Below are positions 16,305-26,300 of a stretch of DNA of 64,000 bases, piece by piece (position 1 is the stretch's first letter; every line of letters begins with the position of its first letter). The position numbers were made by a program, and so were the translations under genes. The notes beneath the pieces are model-generated. The model saw nothing but the letters and a program-made list of their open reading frames with translations. It did no database searches and was not told the DNA's origin. This DNA comes from Planctomycetaceae bacterium. GTDB lineage: Bacteria; Planctomycetota; Phycisphaerae; Sedimentisphaerales; Anaerohalosphaeraceae. The stretch is taken from positions 62,001 through 126,000 of the forward strand of contig JAJFTK010000114.1 of the NCBI GenBank assembly GCA_021372945.1, given 5' to 3'.

Positions 16305-16850
16305 TCAATCATCCGCCTGGCCGCTGCGTACAATTGCCCGGATTCTCTTCATACCCAAGGAAACGTACCGGAGAAACGTCCCCTTGGCGACGTTCATTTT
16401 TTGTGCCGCCTGCTCATTATCTGCCATATCGCGGTAGCGAAGCAGCACCGCCTGCGATTCCTGTTTGCTCAAACAGGTTTCAATGGCCTTGAGCACTTCA
16501 TTAACTTCCTCGCGGACAAGGACGGGCTGGCGCCCTTCGTCGGAAGTCTCGCTGCCGAGTAAAGAGGCATATTCCTGCAAGATACGTTTGCTGCGATGCT
16601 TTTTGCGCCTGTACTCATTAACCTTATTAATCGTTAAAACATATAGATAATCGCGAATATCCCTGATCGCTGAGAGGTCATTCTTCTTGATAAGGGCCAT
16701 GAAAATGTCCTGGTAAATATCTTCCCTTTCGTTGAGGTCTGCAGCGGCAAAACGCAAGATGGACTCTATGAACGTGCCGTGTTCCCGGTAGAGTTCGTCA
16801 ATCCATTCCAAAGAGGGATTGGTTTCGAGATTGGATTTTTCGCGATTCAT
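16305..16850 (-). CDS. ECF-type RNA polymerase sigma factor
   Basis: 181-residue sigma-70 family factor. Region 2 is visible at about 35-95 (EDIYQDIFMALIKK, then DIRDYLYVLTINKVNEYRRKK, whose aromatic/basic pattern suits -10 melting), and region 4 at about 120-175 (SKQESQAVLLRYRDMADNEQAAQKMNVAKGTF, a helix-turn-helix). The first gene of a sigma/anti-sigma operon, it has a good housekeeping promoter upstream (see 16897-16925). The nearby secreted C39 and prepilin genes are plausible targets, but no binding-site match has been tested. Confidence 0.87.
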   Translation of the reverse strand: MNREKSNLETNPSLEWIDELYREHGTFIESILRFAAADLNEREDIYQDIFMALIKKNDLSAIRDIRDYLYVLTINKVNEYRRKKHRSKRILQEYASLLGSETSDEGRQPVLVREEVNEVLKAIETCLSKQESQAVLLRYRDMADNEQAAQKMNVAKGTFLRYVSLGMKRIRAIVRSGQADD

Positions 16851-16896
16851 TGAAAAAACTACCCGCTTGCCGCAAGATCATTCCAAAACCCGCTAG

Positions 16897-16925
16897 AGTA
16901 TAATACGAAGCTATTCACTTTTCAA
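16897..16925 (-). promoter_or_regulatory. Sigma70-type promoter for the ECF sigma gene
   Basis: Reading the minus strand, TTGAAA (-35, 16925-16920) and TATACT (-10, 16902-16897) are separated by exactly 17 bases. A start point near 16890 would give a 40-base leader before the ATG at 16850. It is the best promoter-like match seen in the left half. Confidence 0.6.
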
Positions 16926-17081
16926 AGCAACACTTGAAAAAATGCCGCAACATTCGCATCATTAGTAAAGAGTACGCCCAGGCAGAACCTTTGATTATTT
17001 TCCATGACTTTCTTAAAAGTGCCTTTTTCCTTTCAATTTGGCCCTGATCCACTATGATGAGCCGATTACGGCGGGTTAAGG

Positions 17082-17597
17082 ATGCACAGGGAAATGTTAA
17101 ACGCAAATAGCGATTTAAACCCCGTTGACGCACAGAGCGATGAACGGTTTATGCGGATGGCGATCGACCAGGCATACATGGCCGAGGAAAAGGGAGACGT
17201 TCCGATCGGCTGCGTGATCATACACCAGGGCCGCGTCATCGCCAAAGGGTGCAATCAGCGAGAACTGCTGGGCGACCCAACAGCGCACGCCGAGATCATC
17301 GCCCTGACGCAGGCGGCCGAATACATCGGCAACTGGCGGCTGGAAGGCTGCACGATCTACGTGACGCTGGAACCGTGCCCGATGTGCGCCGGCGCGCTGG
17401 TGCTGGGCCGGCTGGACAGGCTCGTTTACGGAACCGATGACCCCAAGACCGGCGCCGTCAAGTCGCTCTACAACATCGTGCAGGACCCGCGTCTGAACCA
17501 CCGCCTGGAAGTCACTTCGGGTGTGCTGGAAAGCGAGTGCCGAAAACAGTTGCAGGATTTCTTCAAAAGACGCAGAACCGAAAACGCCGGTCAATAG
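17082..17597 (+). CDS. tadA: tRNA-specific adenosine deaminase, TadA
   Basis: 171-residue zinc deaminase that converts A34 to inosine in tRNA-Arg(ACG). The zinc/catalytic motifs are DPTAHAEIIAL near 67 (HAE with the proton-shuttling Glu) and TLEPCPMCAGAL near 98 (PCxxC). YGTDDPKTGAVKSLYNI is the typical TadA C-terminal strand. The N-terminus is about 15 residues longer than usual and the ribosome binding site at 17082 is poor, so ATG 17094 is possible. It ends seven bases before the convergent GH43 gene. Confidence 0.93.
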   Translation: MHREMLNANSDLNPVDAQSDERFMRMAIDQAYMAEEKGDVPIGCVIIHQGRVIAKGCNQRELLGDPTAHAEIIALTQAAEYIGNWRLEGCTIYVTLEPCPMCAGALVLGRLDRLVYGTDDPKTGAVKSLYNIVQDPRLNHRLEVTSGVLESECRKQLQDFFKRRRTENAGQ

Positions 17598-17604
17598 ATC
17601 ATGC

Positions 17605-20325
17605 TTAATCGCACGCAAGCCATAGCGCCGATAGATCGGCCACATCGTCCAACCCCACTGAGCCGTTATTCGTGCGGTCGCCGCCCATACACCAGTCGGG
17701 CGCCCGGCATGAAGTTTCGAGCCAGTGGTTCGCGACGGCCTCCAGGGCGCCGGCCCCGTTACCAGCCATAACAATATGGCTGGCAGGATCGACAATCGTC
17801 AGGACCGCTCCCTGGCAGGAACTGTCAATGATCGCCCCGCCGTTGTCGAGCGACCCGACCGTCACATCAAAACCGTTCAGATCGAGTACGGCCCCGGAGG
17901 CGATGGTCAGTGCTGTTGTGACGGGCAGCGCATTGGCCGCGCCGAGCCGGAGCGTGCCGGCGTTGACCTGCGTGGCTCCCGCATACGAGGCCGCCCCATT
18001 CAGCACCAGAACAAAGCTGCCGCTCTTGACCAGCCCGCCCGCGCCATTGATCGTTCCATTGACAACAATGTCACCTTTCTTGGCGGCGAACATTCGAGCG
18101 CTGCCGTTGGCCAACTGAAGGGCCATGTCAAGTGTCTGCGTGTTTGGCGAATCGTTCATCACATCGCCTGCCAGCGAGATACGGCTGCCGCCAAGCACGA
18201 ACGCGCCGGCCCCATCGGCAAAGCGGATTCCGGCTATCTGGCGGTCCGCGCCAAAATCATTCATGTTGGCCGGCCGCGTCGAACCCGCAAATACGAGCAG
18301 TTCGCCGTTCATGGCGGGCCAGTCCCAGTTAGCGGCATCCGACCAGTTGGAAGACAAACCAAGCCCCGACCATGTACGCGTGTTCGGCGAAACCGTTTGC
18401 AGGGCCGCCGTCCATTGCTGCGCCAGCGTATGCAGCCACCGAAGTTGATTGACGTAAGAGCCGCTGTCTGCCGCGACGGCTGTAAGGGCCTTGCCGGTCG
18501 ATTTGTTCAAGATGCGCCACGAGCCGTCCGTGAGCGTTTCGAAGGCCCACTTCTGCGCGTTGTTGTTATAATCGGTGTATTGGCGGATCTGTGCGTTATC
18601 ATCGGCGCTTCCATCACGCAGATCCAGCGGAAGCGAGCTGGCCGCGTTCACGATCTTGGTATAACCGTCGAACGTGGGCAGGAATCGCCATTTTTGATAA
18701 TTGCTTCCTGCCGCGACGGCGACCGTGAGGCGCGTGCCCGGCATCGTATTGGACACCTGCGCCGGCAGACCCGCAAATTGATTGTTCAGCGTATAAATGC
18801 CCGTCGGCGTCAGCCAGAAAATCTGACTGCTCACCTGCGCGGGGTTCCAATCGTTGACCTTGATGGAAGCGCCGGGGGCGTTCTGCGATTGCCACACCTC
18901 CATCGCCATCCCGGTTGCGGAGTTCACCAGGCGAAAACCGCGATTGTTCGTTTGGACAACGTACCATTTGTGGGCGGCGTTCGAGCTATCGTAGGTCACC
19001 AGCTTGACGGGCTTGCCGGGGCCATAGATGTTATTCGGATTGCTATCGGGGCTGACCACCGCCAGCGCCTTGTTCGTCGCCAGGCATGTGATCTTGTATT
19101 GATTGCCAGCGGTGCGCGTGAAATTCCATACCTGGTTGCCGCCGCCGCTGAATGACCACAGTTGCGGGATGTCGCTATCACCTTCGGCGGCCTCAACGTA
19201 GAGCCCCCCTGCGACAGCGCCCGCGTCCGTATTCATGCACGAAACCATGGCGTAGTCGCCGTTCGCTAGGTTCCACCCGGCGCGGGGCCAGCCGTCGGCG
19301 CCCCAAACCAGCGTGCGGATCGCCAGCGTATCGAGCCCGTCGACGTCGGCGTCATAGAAATGGTATGAATACATCTCGAGGCCGTCCTGGGCCGTAAAGA
19401 TGCCCGTCTGGCCGGGCCCGATCTCGCGGGCGACAGAGCCGCATTCCGGGCGAGGGCTGCCGTCGGAATAATAATTGGCGTTGAACTCGCGCCCGTGAAA
19501 GATCGAACCGTTATCGGGAACCAGCAGGTCCACGCCTTCCTTGTCATAGTAAGGCCCCGTGATGGACGCGGCGCGGCCATAGCGAATGAAGTACTTGCTG
19601 TTTGTCTTGGCGCAGCAGATTTGCTGATTGAAGAAGAGGTAATAATAGCCGTTCTTATAGTAGAGCAGCGGCGCTTCGATCCAGGCCCGCGCAATCTGCA
19701 CGGGCGAGGTGCCGGGCTTGACCATGCCGGTCTCTTTATCGAGTTGGTAGAGCCAAATGCCGCCGTATTGATAACCGTTGGAGCTTGGATCGCCAAAAGA
19801 ACCGGCAGCCAGCCACAGATTGCCCGCCGTATCAAACAGCAGTGTCGGGTCTATGCTGCGGCGATAATCAACATTCAGCGCCGTCCACAGCACGGAGCCC
19901 TGGTCCACCCAGTCATGCGCACTGATATTGGAACCAACGGCAAGCCCACAAACCGAACGTTCCGTACCGTCAGAGTCGCGGCACATGTTGCGCGAGTAGT
20001 ACAGGTAATACAGATCCTGGTACTTGATGATCTCGGGGGCCCAAAGATTCCACCGCGTGCCGCTCTCGCAGGTGAGCAGGTAATAGACCATGTATGGCGG
20101 AACACCCTGCGCAAAGTTGAACGCTCGGTCTTCCCACGCCCAGGTTACAAGGTCCGGCGAGGAACGCAGGTTGAGATTCGGAGCGGTTGAAAAACACCAA
20201 TATTTGCCGTTTTCAAAGATGATCGTGGAGGGGTCGTGGCAGTATTGGATAGCGCCGGTAATCTCCAGCGCACAAAGCGGAGATCCACCCAGCAGAATCA
20301 AAGCGAACAGAGATATTCTTTTCAT
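17605..20325 (-). CDS. Secreted GH43 family glycosidase with RICIN, autotransporter-like repeat and dockerin-like tail
   Basis: 906 residues with a signal peptide (to LCALE). Residues about 25-340 are a five-bladed GH43 catalytic domain: Asp in YCHDPSTII near 31 (base), the Asp in SIDPTLLF near 160, and Glu in ARAWIEAPLLYY near 217 (acid); the WAPEI text is typical of arabinan-active members. Residues about 355-650 form RICIN-type beta-trefoil carbohydrate-binding repeats with QxW motifs (QVWNF, KWRFL, QKWAF). Residues about 665-860 include a passenger-type repeat (GAGGLVKSGSFVL...). The last 25 residues (GDRTNNGSVGLDDVADLSALW) look like one dockerin repeat, not two. Arabinan is the likely but unproven substrate. 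Confidence 0.88.
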   Translation of the reverse strand: MKRISLFALILLGGSPLCALEITGAIQYCHDPSTIIFENGKYWCFSTAPNLNLRSSPDLVTWAWEDRAFNFAQGVPPYMVYYLLTCESGTRWNLWAPEIIKYQDLYYLYYSRNMCRDSDGTERSVCGLAVGSNISAHDWVDQGSVLWTALNVDYRRSIDPTLLFDTAGNLWLAAGSFGDPSSNGYQYGGIWLYQLDKETGMVKPGTSPVQIARAWIEAPLLYYKNGYYYLFFNQQICCAKTNSKYFIRYGRAASITGPYYDKEGVDLLVPDNGSIFHGREFNANYYSDGSPRPECGSVAREIGPGQTGIFTAQDGLEMYSYHFYDADVDGLDTLAIRTLVWGADGWPRAGWNLANGDYAMVSCMNTDAGAVAGGLYVEAAEGDSDIPQLWSFSGGGNQVWNFTRTAGNQYKITCLATNKALAVVSPDSNPNNIYGPGKPVKLVTYDSSNAAHKWYVVQTNNRGFRLVNSATGMAMEVWQSQNAPGASIKVNDWNPAQVSSQIFWLTPTGIYTLNNQFAGLPAQVSNTMPGTRLTVAVAAGSNYQKWRFLPTFDGYTKIVNAASSLPLDLRDGSADDNAQIRQYTDYNNNAQKWAFETLTDGSWRILNKSTGKALTAVAADSGSYVNQLRWLHTLAQQWTAALQTVSPNTRTWSGLGLSSNWSDAANWDWPAMNGELLVFAGSTRPANMNDFGADRQIAGIRFADGAGAFVLGGSRISLAGDVMNDSPNTQTLDMALQLANGSARMFAAKKGDIVVNGTINGAGGLVKSGSFVLVLNGAASYAGATQVNAGTLRLGAANALPVTTALTIASGAVLDLNGFDVTVGSLDNGGAIIDSSCQGAVLTIVDPASHIVMAGNGAGALEAVANHWLETSCRAPDWCMGGDRTNNGSVGLDDVADLSALWLACD

Positions 20326-20462
20326 CTGTACCCTGTTTTAGTCATAACAGCGTTCCAGGAACCGACACGTGTGTCCCCATACATGATATAAGTAATTAGT
20401 GGAAAATGGACGTGAACTTACAAATTTTCGCCAAAAATTGTGAAAAAAGCTGGATTCTGGAG

Positions 20463-21473
20463 CTAATCGGCGGGTTTGCGGAATACAACGGCCCGTTTGT
20501 TTGGGGCCAGCGACATGGAAACTGCCCAATTCTGCGAGGAAGACTCGAGCGAGCGGGCAAAACCATAATCGGTACAGCCGCAAAGGCTGTGTACCAGCGT
20601 ATTCCTTTCATCCCAGCGGTCATACCTGCCGGTAACAGTCGCCATGTACCATCGGTATGGGAATTCATGCTCGGGGACGAGAGGGTCCAGGGCAGAGATA
20701 TCCACGTTATGTGCCCAGCGAAGGTTCTGCTCTGTGACGTGCATGGTAAAATCTTTCGTATAATAATGCTCGGCCCAGCATAATTCAGCTTGCACTGCCG
20801 GATCGTCGTAAATCACACCAAGATGCGAAGGGTCCCACCCGTTGGGCACATACGCATCAAGAAACGTCAAGTGAAAGACGGCCAGCGGGAAGGCCTGCGC
20901 CAGGCGGCGCGCGGCGGATTGGATCACCCACGTGCCGGCGGAGTGGCCGACCAGGTGAATGTGCGTAAACGGACGATTGAGTTTGGTCACGGCGGCGGCC
21001 AGTCGCGGGCCGGCGATGTCGCGGCCGTATTGGGCCGCCTGTACCGAACTGACAACCGCTGAACCGCCCTTCCAGTCGAATGAGCCGCAAAGCCATTGGT
21101 TAGGGTCAGTCCGCGCGTACAGTGCGGCGGCCAGTTCCGCCGGCCAGCGGTCCGTGCCCTTGTCGAGCCAGCCATGCGTAACGATCACCAGTCTATCGAC
21201 GGATGGGCGGATGGCCTCGGGGTCCGTGATAACGATGTTGGGTTCGGAGGCATTCTGCGGCGAGAGAATGACCTGCTGAACGATAAAGACAGCATCATCG
21301 ACGATTTCAAGAGGGCCATCCGGGCAGGCCGTGACATTGACCGGGGCAGCCAGCAGATGCCGCATGCCGTTCTTTTCCATCCAGTCGGCCACCTCACGGC
21401 GTGCATCGATAGAAGCCGCCGCCGGAAACACGATCCAAAGCAGATTAAGAACTATGAAGCTGTTTTGATTCAT
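20463..21473 (-). CDS. Secreted lipase-like alpha/beta hydrolase
   Basis: 336 residues with an N-terminal signal peptide (to about PAAAS). The hydrolase core shows IVTHGWLDKG near 100 (oxyanion strand), the nucleophile in HLVGHSAGTWV near 173, the Asp in FLDAYVP near 205 and a His in VPEHEFPYRWY near 268. The pattern resembles the pancreatic-lipase-like fold, in which HGW and GHSAG are spaced this way. Its start overlaps the stop of the upstream gene by four bases, so it is the last gene of a three-gene coupled operon with the DUF2339 protein. Confidence 0.75.
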   Translation of the reverse strand: MNQNSFIVLNLLWIVFPAAASIDARREVADWMEKNGMRHLLAAPVNVTACPDGPLEIVDDAVFIVQQVILSPQNASEPNIVITDPEAIRPSVDRLVIVTHGWLDKGTDRWPAELAAALYARTDPNQWLCGSFDWKGGSAVVSSVQAAQYGRDIAGPRLAAAVTKLNRPFTHIHLVGHSAGTWVIQSAARRLAQAFPLAVFHLTFLDAYVPNGWDPSHLGVIYDDPAVQAELCWAEHYYTKDFTMHVTEQNLRWAHNVDISALDPLVPEHEFPYRWYMATVTGRYDRWDERNTLVHSLCGCTDYGFARSLESSSQNWAVSMSLAPNKRAVVFRKPAD

Positions 21474-23347
21474 CGGCGTTTTCCATAATCGAACCTCAAA
21501 CGCGCCTCCATATCGGTGGGATTGACGGTAATGCCCATCTCGGCATGGTTGATACGAAACAAAGGCCGCGGGATGTTTTCCCGCGCGACGCTTCCATGCA
21601 TAGTGTACCAGGGCTGCTCAGTGAGCCACGCCGCGTAAGGTTCAAAGAACAGCGGCTCCAACACGCTCCAGCCGCGCTCAGTGATGATCAAAGATACGGT
21701 TTCGCCGCGCCGCGCAATCGATTTTTGCCGCTTCGCTGAAGGAGCGGTATCGATCGCTTTGCGGAGGACGGATTCAACCGGTGAAGCCGCCAATTGCCGT
21801 GACGTGCGCGCGTAATAAATCGTTAACGGCGGATTGTTGGGTTCGATGGGCAATGTCATCTTCTCATAGGCCGCTCCTTTATCGGTCCGCGCTGACGCGC
21901 CAATGGGGGCAGTTTGGTCGTGCCCGCCAAGAGCAGCGAGAAAGGCATCGAGCATCGCCTGATCGGATACCTCCGTCGCAAACGCGATCGGCAGACGGTC
22001 CATATTTTGCGCCGCAAATTCCCACAACCCGGCGGGCGTCTTTGCCGACTGGCGGCATGCATTCCAGAACTCGCCGTCGAACACATCAACGATCAGGCGG
22101 CGGCCCAGCCATTCGAACGCATTGTCCGCCGGGATCGACGGTATTCGATCCGACAGCCGTGCATTCAGTTCACGGATCCACTGCGACCGGCCGTCAACGG
22201 CTATTGCCGCCTGCAAAATGCAATCCTTTGCGAGGGAAGCGTTCAAGGCATTCACTGCGTTTTCATCGTTGGCCGCAATGTAGTTGTTCAGCTTTCCGGC
22301 CGCGGAATCGGACCATAAGGTCAATGCAATATTCGTATTCTCGGCCTCGTGCAGAAAACAAATTCCTGCCGGGCCGACAAGCTTTTGCCAGCGCTGCTGA
22401 AAAGATTGGCGAAAGCGTCCATATTGCTGCTGTTCGAGGGCGGTGACCTGGTCGATCGCCAGCTCGGCAATAGGTGTCATAAACAGCCAAGTACCGTAGG
22501 TTGAAGATGCGGCGCCTGCCTGGGCGGCAAGACGGCGGCGCGACCGGCCGATATACCACTTGGGCGAAAGCCAGCGCTCTATTGCGGCTTCGGTAAGAAC
22601 GACCAGGGCCGTCTGTTCATTATCATCGATATTGTACCGGCTGCGCAAAAATCGATATTCGTTCGTGTCTCGCATACAGGGGCTTTTTCTTTGCGCGGTG
22701 TCTATGATCTTTTGAAGCTGAACAAGTGAGTTGGTGACAACGACCACATTATCGATCTGCGCCAGGTACGAACACACCTTCCGATCCGGCGAAACGACCG
22801 CGCGATAGGCGATCCCGCCCACCGAGCCTTCCGCGAGTTTTGCGTCCGGCATGTCCTTAAGCTTTTTTTCCTGCTTTGACCGCGTATTGTTAAAGACCAG
22901 TTTACCGATGGAGGCATCAAAAAGGATAGCGCTGTCGGTTCCCTCGGCCATGTACGTGTCCGAGCCGGTCAGGACAACGCCGCGAATGGTTTTGGGCCCC
23001 CAGAATCGAGACCAGCCGTCGAGCCAGACGCACATCTGCTGTTCATAGAATTCAAACTGCGATACGGAAAACCCAAGCGGCTCGAGGCTTTGCCGGCCGG
23101 ACTTGAGGGCATCCACAAAATCCATCATCCTGCGAAAGGTCGGATAGAAGAACGCGTGCTGATCGGCAGGCACATACGCTGCCAGCGGATCTGCTTCGAA
23201 GCCGGATTGTTTTGTCTGCTGCCAATCCGGCTGGGCGATTGCAATCGGATCGATCGAAGCAAGGTCGATCATGCCGGTCGAATCCTGCTGAGCGAAGATG
23301 CTGCTGTACAGGGTTAATGCTGTAAGCCAAACAAACATGTACTTCAT
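21470..23347 (-). CDS. Secreted protein of unknown function
   Basis: 625 residues with a signal peptide (to SIFAQQ). I do not recognise the family. The mature part is soluble-looking with alternating alpha/beta text, a run with positive charges (YIGRSRRRLAAQAG near 270) and an ending similar to DUF3352-like planctomycete proteins in style only. Its start overlaps the stop of the DUF2339 gene (ATGA) and its stop overlaps the lipase start, so all three products are made together. A role linked to the envelope is a guess from this context. Confidence 0.6.
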   Translation of the reverse strand: MKYMFVWLTALTLYSSIFAQQDSTGMIDLASIDPIAIAQPDWQQTKQSGFEADPLAAYVPADQHAFFYPTFRRMMDFVDALKSGRQSLEPLGFSVSQFEFYEQQMCVWLDGWSRFWGPKTIRGVVLTGSDTYMAEGTDSAILFDASIGKLVFNNTRSKQEKKLKDMPDAKLAEGSVGGIAYRAVVSPDRKVCSYLAQIDNVVVVTNSLVQLQKIIDTAQRKSPCMRDTNEYRFLRSRYNIDDNEQTALVVLTEAAIERWLSPKWYIGRSRRRLAAQAGAASSTYGTWLFMTPIAELAIDQVTALEQQQYGRFRQSFQQRWQKLVGPAGICFLHEAENTNIALTLWSDSAAGKLNNYIAANDENAVNALNASLAKDCILQAAIAVDGRSQWIRELNARLSDRIPSIPADNAFEWLGRRLIVDVFDGEFWNACRQSAKTPAGLWEFAAQNMDRLPIAFATEVSDQAMLDAFLAALGGHDQTAPIGASARTDKGAAYEKMTLPIEPNNPPLTIYYARTSRQLAASPVESVLRKAIDTAPSAKRQKSIARRGETVSLIITERGWSVLEPLFFEPYAAWLTEQPWYTMHGSVARENIPRPLFRINHAEMGITVNPTDMEARLRFDYGKRR

Positions 23348-26300
23348 TGCTGATCTGCCTTTGGTATTTTATCAATTTGAAGCGAATCGAAGAAGCCCCT
23401 GTTCTTTAATAATTGGTAAAGGAACGAGACGCCCACGAGAATGAGGCCGGTGGTGACAAACGCGGCGATGCGGTACTCCGTTCGCAGGGACGAGGTATCC
23501 ACAATGAATATCTTGCAAAGCAGCACCGCGAAGATAAACAAGGACAGCCATCGGACAAAGGCCCTGCGGGCGGCAAAACCGATGATCATCAATACGGCGG
23601 CATAAACGGCCCATGTCACGGACATATACATCTGAGCGGAAAAACTCCAATTGGCGATCTTGACAGATCCGAGGACGCCCTTGCAGTACCAGAAGAAATA
23701 GACCTGCTGCGAGAGGAGTATCCAGACAAGCAGCAGCGTTGACACCACAAGCGCTGCCGAAATAAGGCTGTTCTTATGGGGAGCCGCCGTGCCGCGAACG
23801 AACCACGCCGCAAGCAGCATGCTGATAACAAACACCGCCGCGATGGCAAAGGGCCAGTTGAAGAACAGCCTGAACGGCGCATAATAAACCTCCGTCATGG
23901 CAAACGCGCTGTACACGGCGCTGGTAAACGCTGTTAGCAGCCCGACGGCGTTGACAAGCGTTCCCCCCGGAGACAGAGGACGGGCCAACAGCACGAAAAT
24001 AGTTAACGCGCATAGCATAATCAGGCCACGATGCAGATGCGATAACGCCAGTTCACCCGGGTGCAGGTGCCACTGGCAATGCTCGGCCCACTCCAGACCT
24101 GCGCCCACGGCAAGCAGCAGGATGCCGCCGGCATAGTAAAACTGAGCAATCCATTGAGCGTCTGTCTGCTTGTCACAACTTTTGAATCGCCAAAGCCCAT
24201 GCCCGATGAGGATGCAGACGGCGACAATGACCCACGTGATAAAGGGGGCGTTGTAGGCAAGCTGAAACGCATCGCTCGTATGAAGCGGCAGACGGAAGAA
24301 CAGGCCGATTGCAGAAAGGCCGCTCACAACAAAAGCGGATTGCAGGAGGTACGCACGGTTCCAGCGAAGGCCCGCCGCAAGAACGACAAGGCCGTACAGG
24401 GCCCATGTAATAAAGATATATTGAAACGCGCGAGATTTCCAATCGCCTTCAAAACCGCCGTAATCGTGCAGGCAGGACCAGTACAAATACATTTGCTCGG
24501 TCAGGATGACGAATAAATAGAGCACGCCAAGCAATACGATGGCGGCGGGCAAATCGCGAGCGGATCGTTTATCGCTCATCTTTTTGAATTGCCATGCGGC
24601 GGCGCCGACCGCGGCCAGGTAGCCCAGCGCCAAACCGAACGGAATATTCAGAAACAGCCGGAAGCGTTCAGCATAGACGCCCATCATGGCAATGGCGATG
24701 AACGCGGCGCCGAAAACAAGGGCAACGATGCCGCCGGTACGCACGATCTGGCCGCGCGGACAAAGCGGCCGTACGAACAACGCCGCTACCAGCAGAATGC
24801 AAAGAAGCATCATGCCCTGGAGAAACAACGATTCGCCCACGGGGTCGTAGGTCATATGCCGGCAGCAATGGGCATGCCACTCCAATGATAAACCGATGGC
24901 GCACAGCAGCACGCCGGCGACATAAAATATCTGCGAGGCAAAGGATGCCTGCACCGCGTCCGGCTGCTTCATGAACCGCCAGAGCAGGTGACACACCAGG
25001 ATGCCCGCCGCGACAAACAGCCACGTGCCCAGCGCGGAATTGAGAAACACACGGAAGTCCTCGTCCGCATGCAGCGGCAGATTGTAGAGCAGGCCGATCA
25101 CGCTGATGGCGGCAACCAGGATGGCCATCACCTGCGTCCACAGGCTGCGGTAGCGAATGCCGATAAAGGTCAAAGCGACGGCCTCGATGGACCAGCCGAC
25201 CAGCGCCGCCTGAAACTCAAAATACATCGGCAGTGCCGCGGTGATAAAGCCGATGCCGACGACGCCGAGCGAGGCCTGCAATTTGATGTCGGCTCGGCAT
25301 CGCCACAGAATGATCGCCATCATAACAAGGTGCGCCGCTCCCAGCAAGGCGGCCGCCAGAGCCAGCTTCTTTTGGTCGTATGCGTGCAGGATCTGATAGA
25401 GGTAATAGAACACGGTGATGCTGTTGACGACGACCAGCACGACGTCCTCGGCCCGCGCCTCGATCCGGCGAACAAGACCATAAAGGATCGGAAGCGCCAG
25501 GTAGAGGCAGGCGAAGATGGAAAGCCACCAGAGGGCGACCGCCATTTGATCGGGCGTGTAGAATTTTTCGAACCACGCGGTATAGAGCAGCCACGTGCCG
25601 GCCATGGCGATCCAGTTGACGGCTCGCCAGCGCCGGAACATCGCACAGGCCATCGCGCCGAGGCTGAGCGTCAGGACATAACTGAACAGCGGGATCGGCA
25701 GGTTCTGGCCGGTCGAGATGATCACCGGGGCCAGGTAGCCGCCCAGCAGCGACAAGAAAGCGATCACGATCTCGTTGAGCACAACCGCATAGGCCATCGC
25801 CAGGGCCGTAATCAAGATCGATAAGGCGAAGGCAATATCGGTGCTGAACAGATGATACACGCGAGAGCCGCCAAACACCGCCGCATAGAGCAGCGCAAAT
25901 CCGAGCGCGCTGATACCTTTGGCCACGATCTCGAATTTGCATCTTCGAAGAATCTCGCCAAGGATAACGCCCACCGCCCCGCCGATCGCCACTAAAGTGA
26001 CTCGCGCCACAGGACCGAAATATCCTTTTTCGTAAAGAGATTTGAGAAACCAGCCGGCTGCGAAAATTATTACGATGATCCCGGCGATCAGAAGGAATGT
26101 GGTGCCGATCTTAAGTTCCAGTCCGCCGGTGGGTTTGGGCTTATAGACACCAGGAACTGGGACGAACTGGCGAGCAGACGCCGGCGGCTGTACCGGTTGG
26201 GCAACCGGCTTGGGCATTTCCGCTCGTGCCGCGGCGGCAGGAGACTGCGGCACAGACACCTGCGAAGGCGTTTTAATCTCTGCGTACCGCGGCTTCTCTT

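Noticed and set aside
17725..19155. A 476-codon plus-strand frame inside the GH43 gene
   Set aside because: Antisense shadow of a well-supported enzyme, Arg-rich and without a recognisable domain or ribosome binding site.
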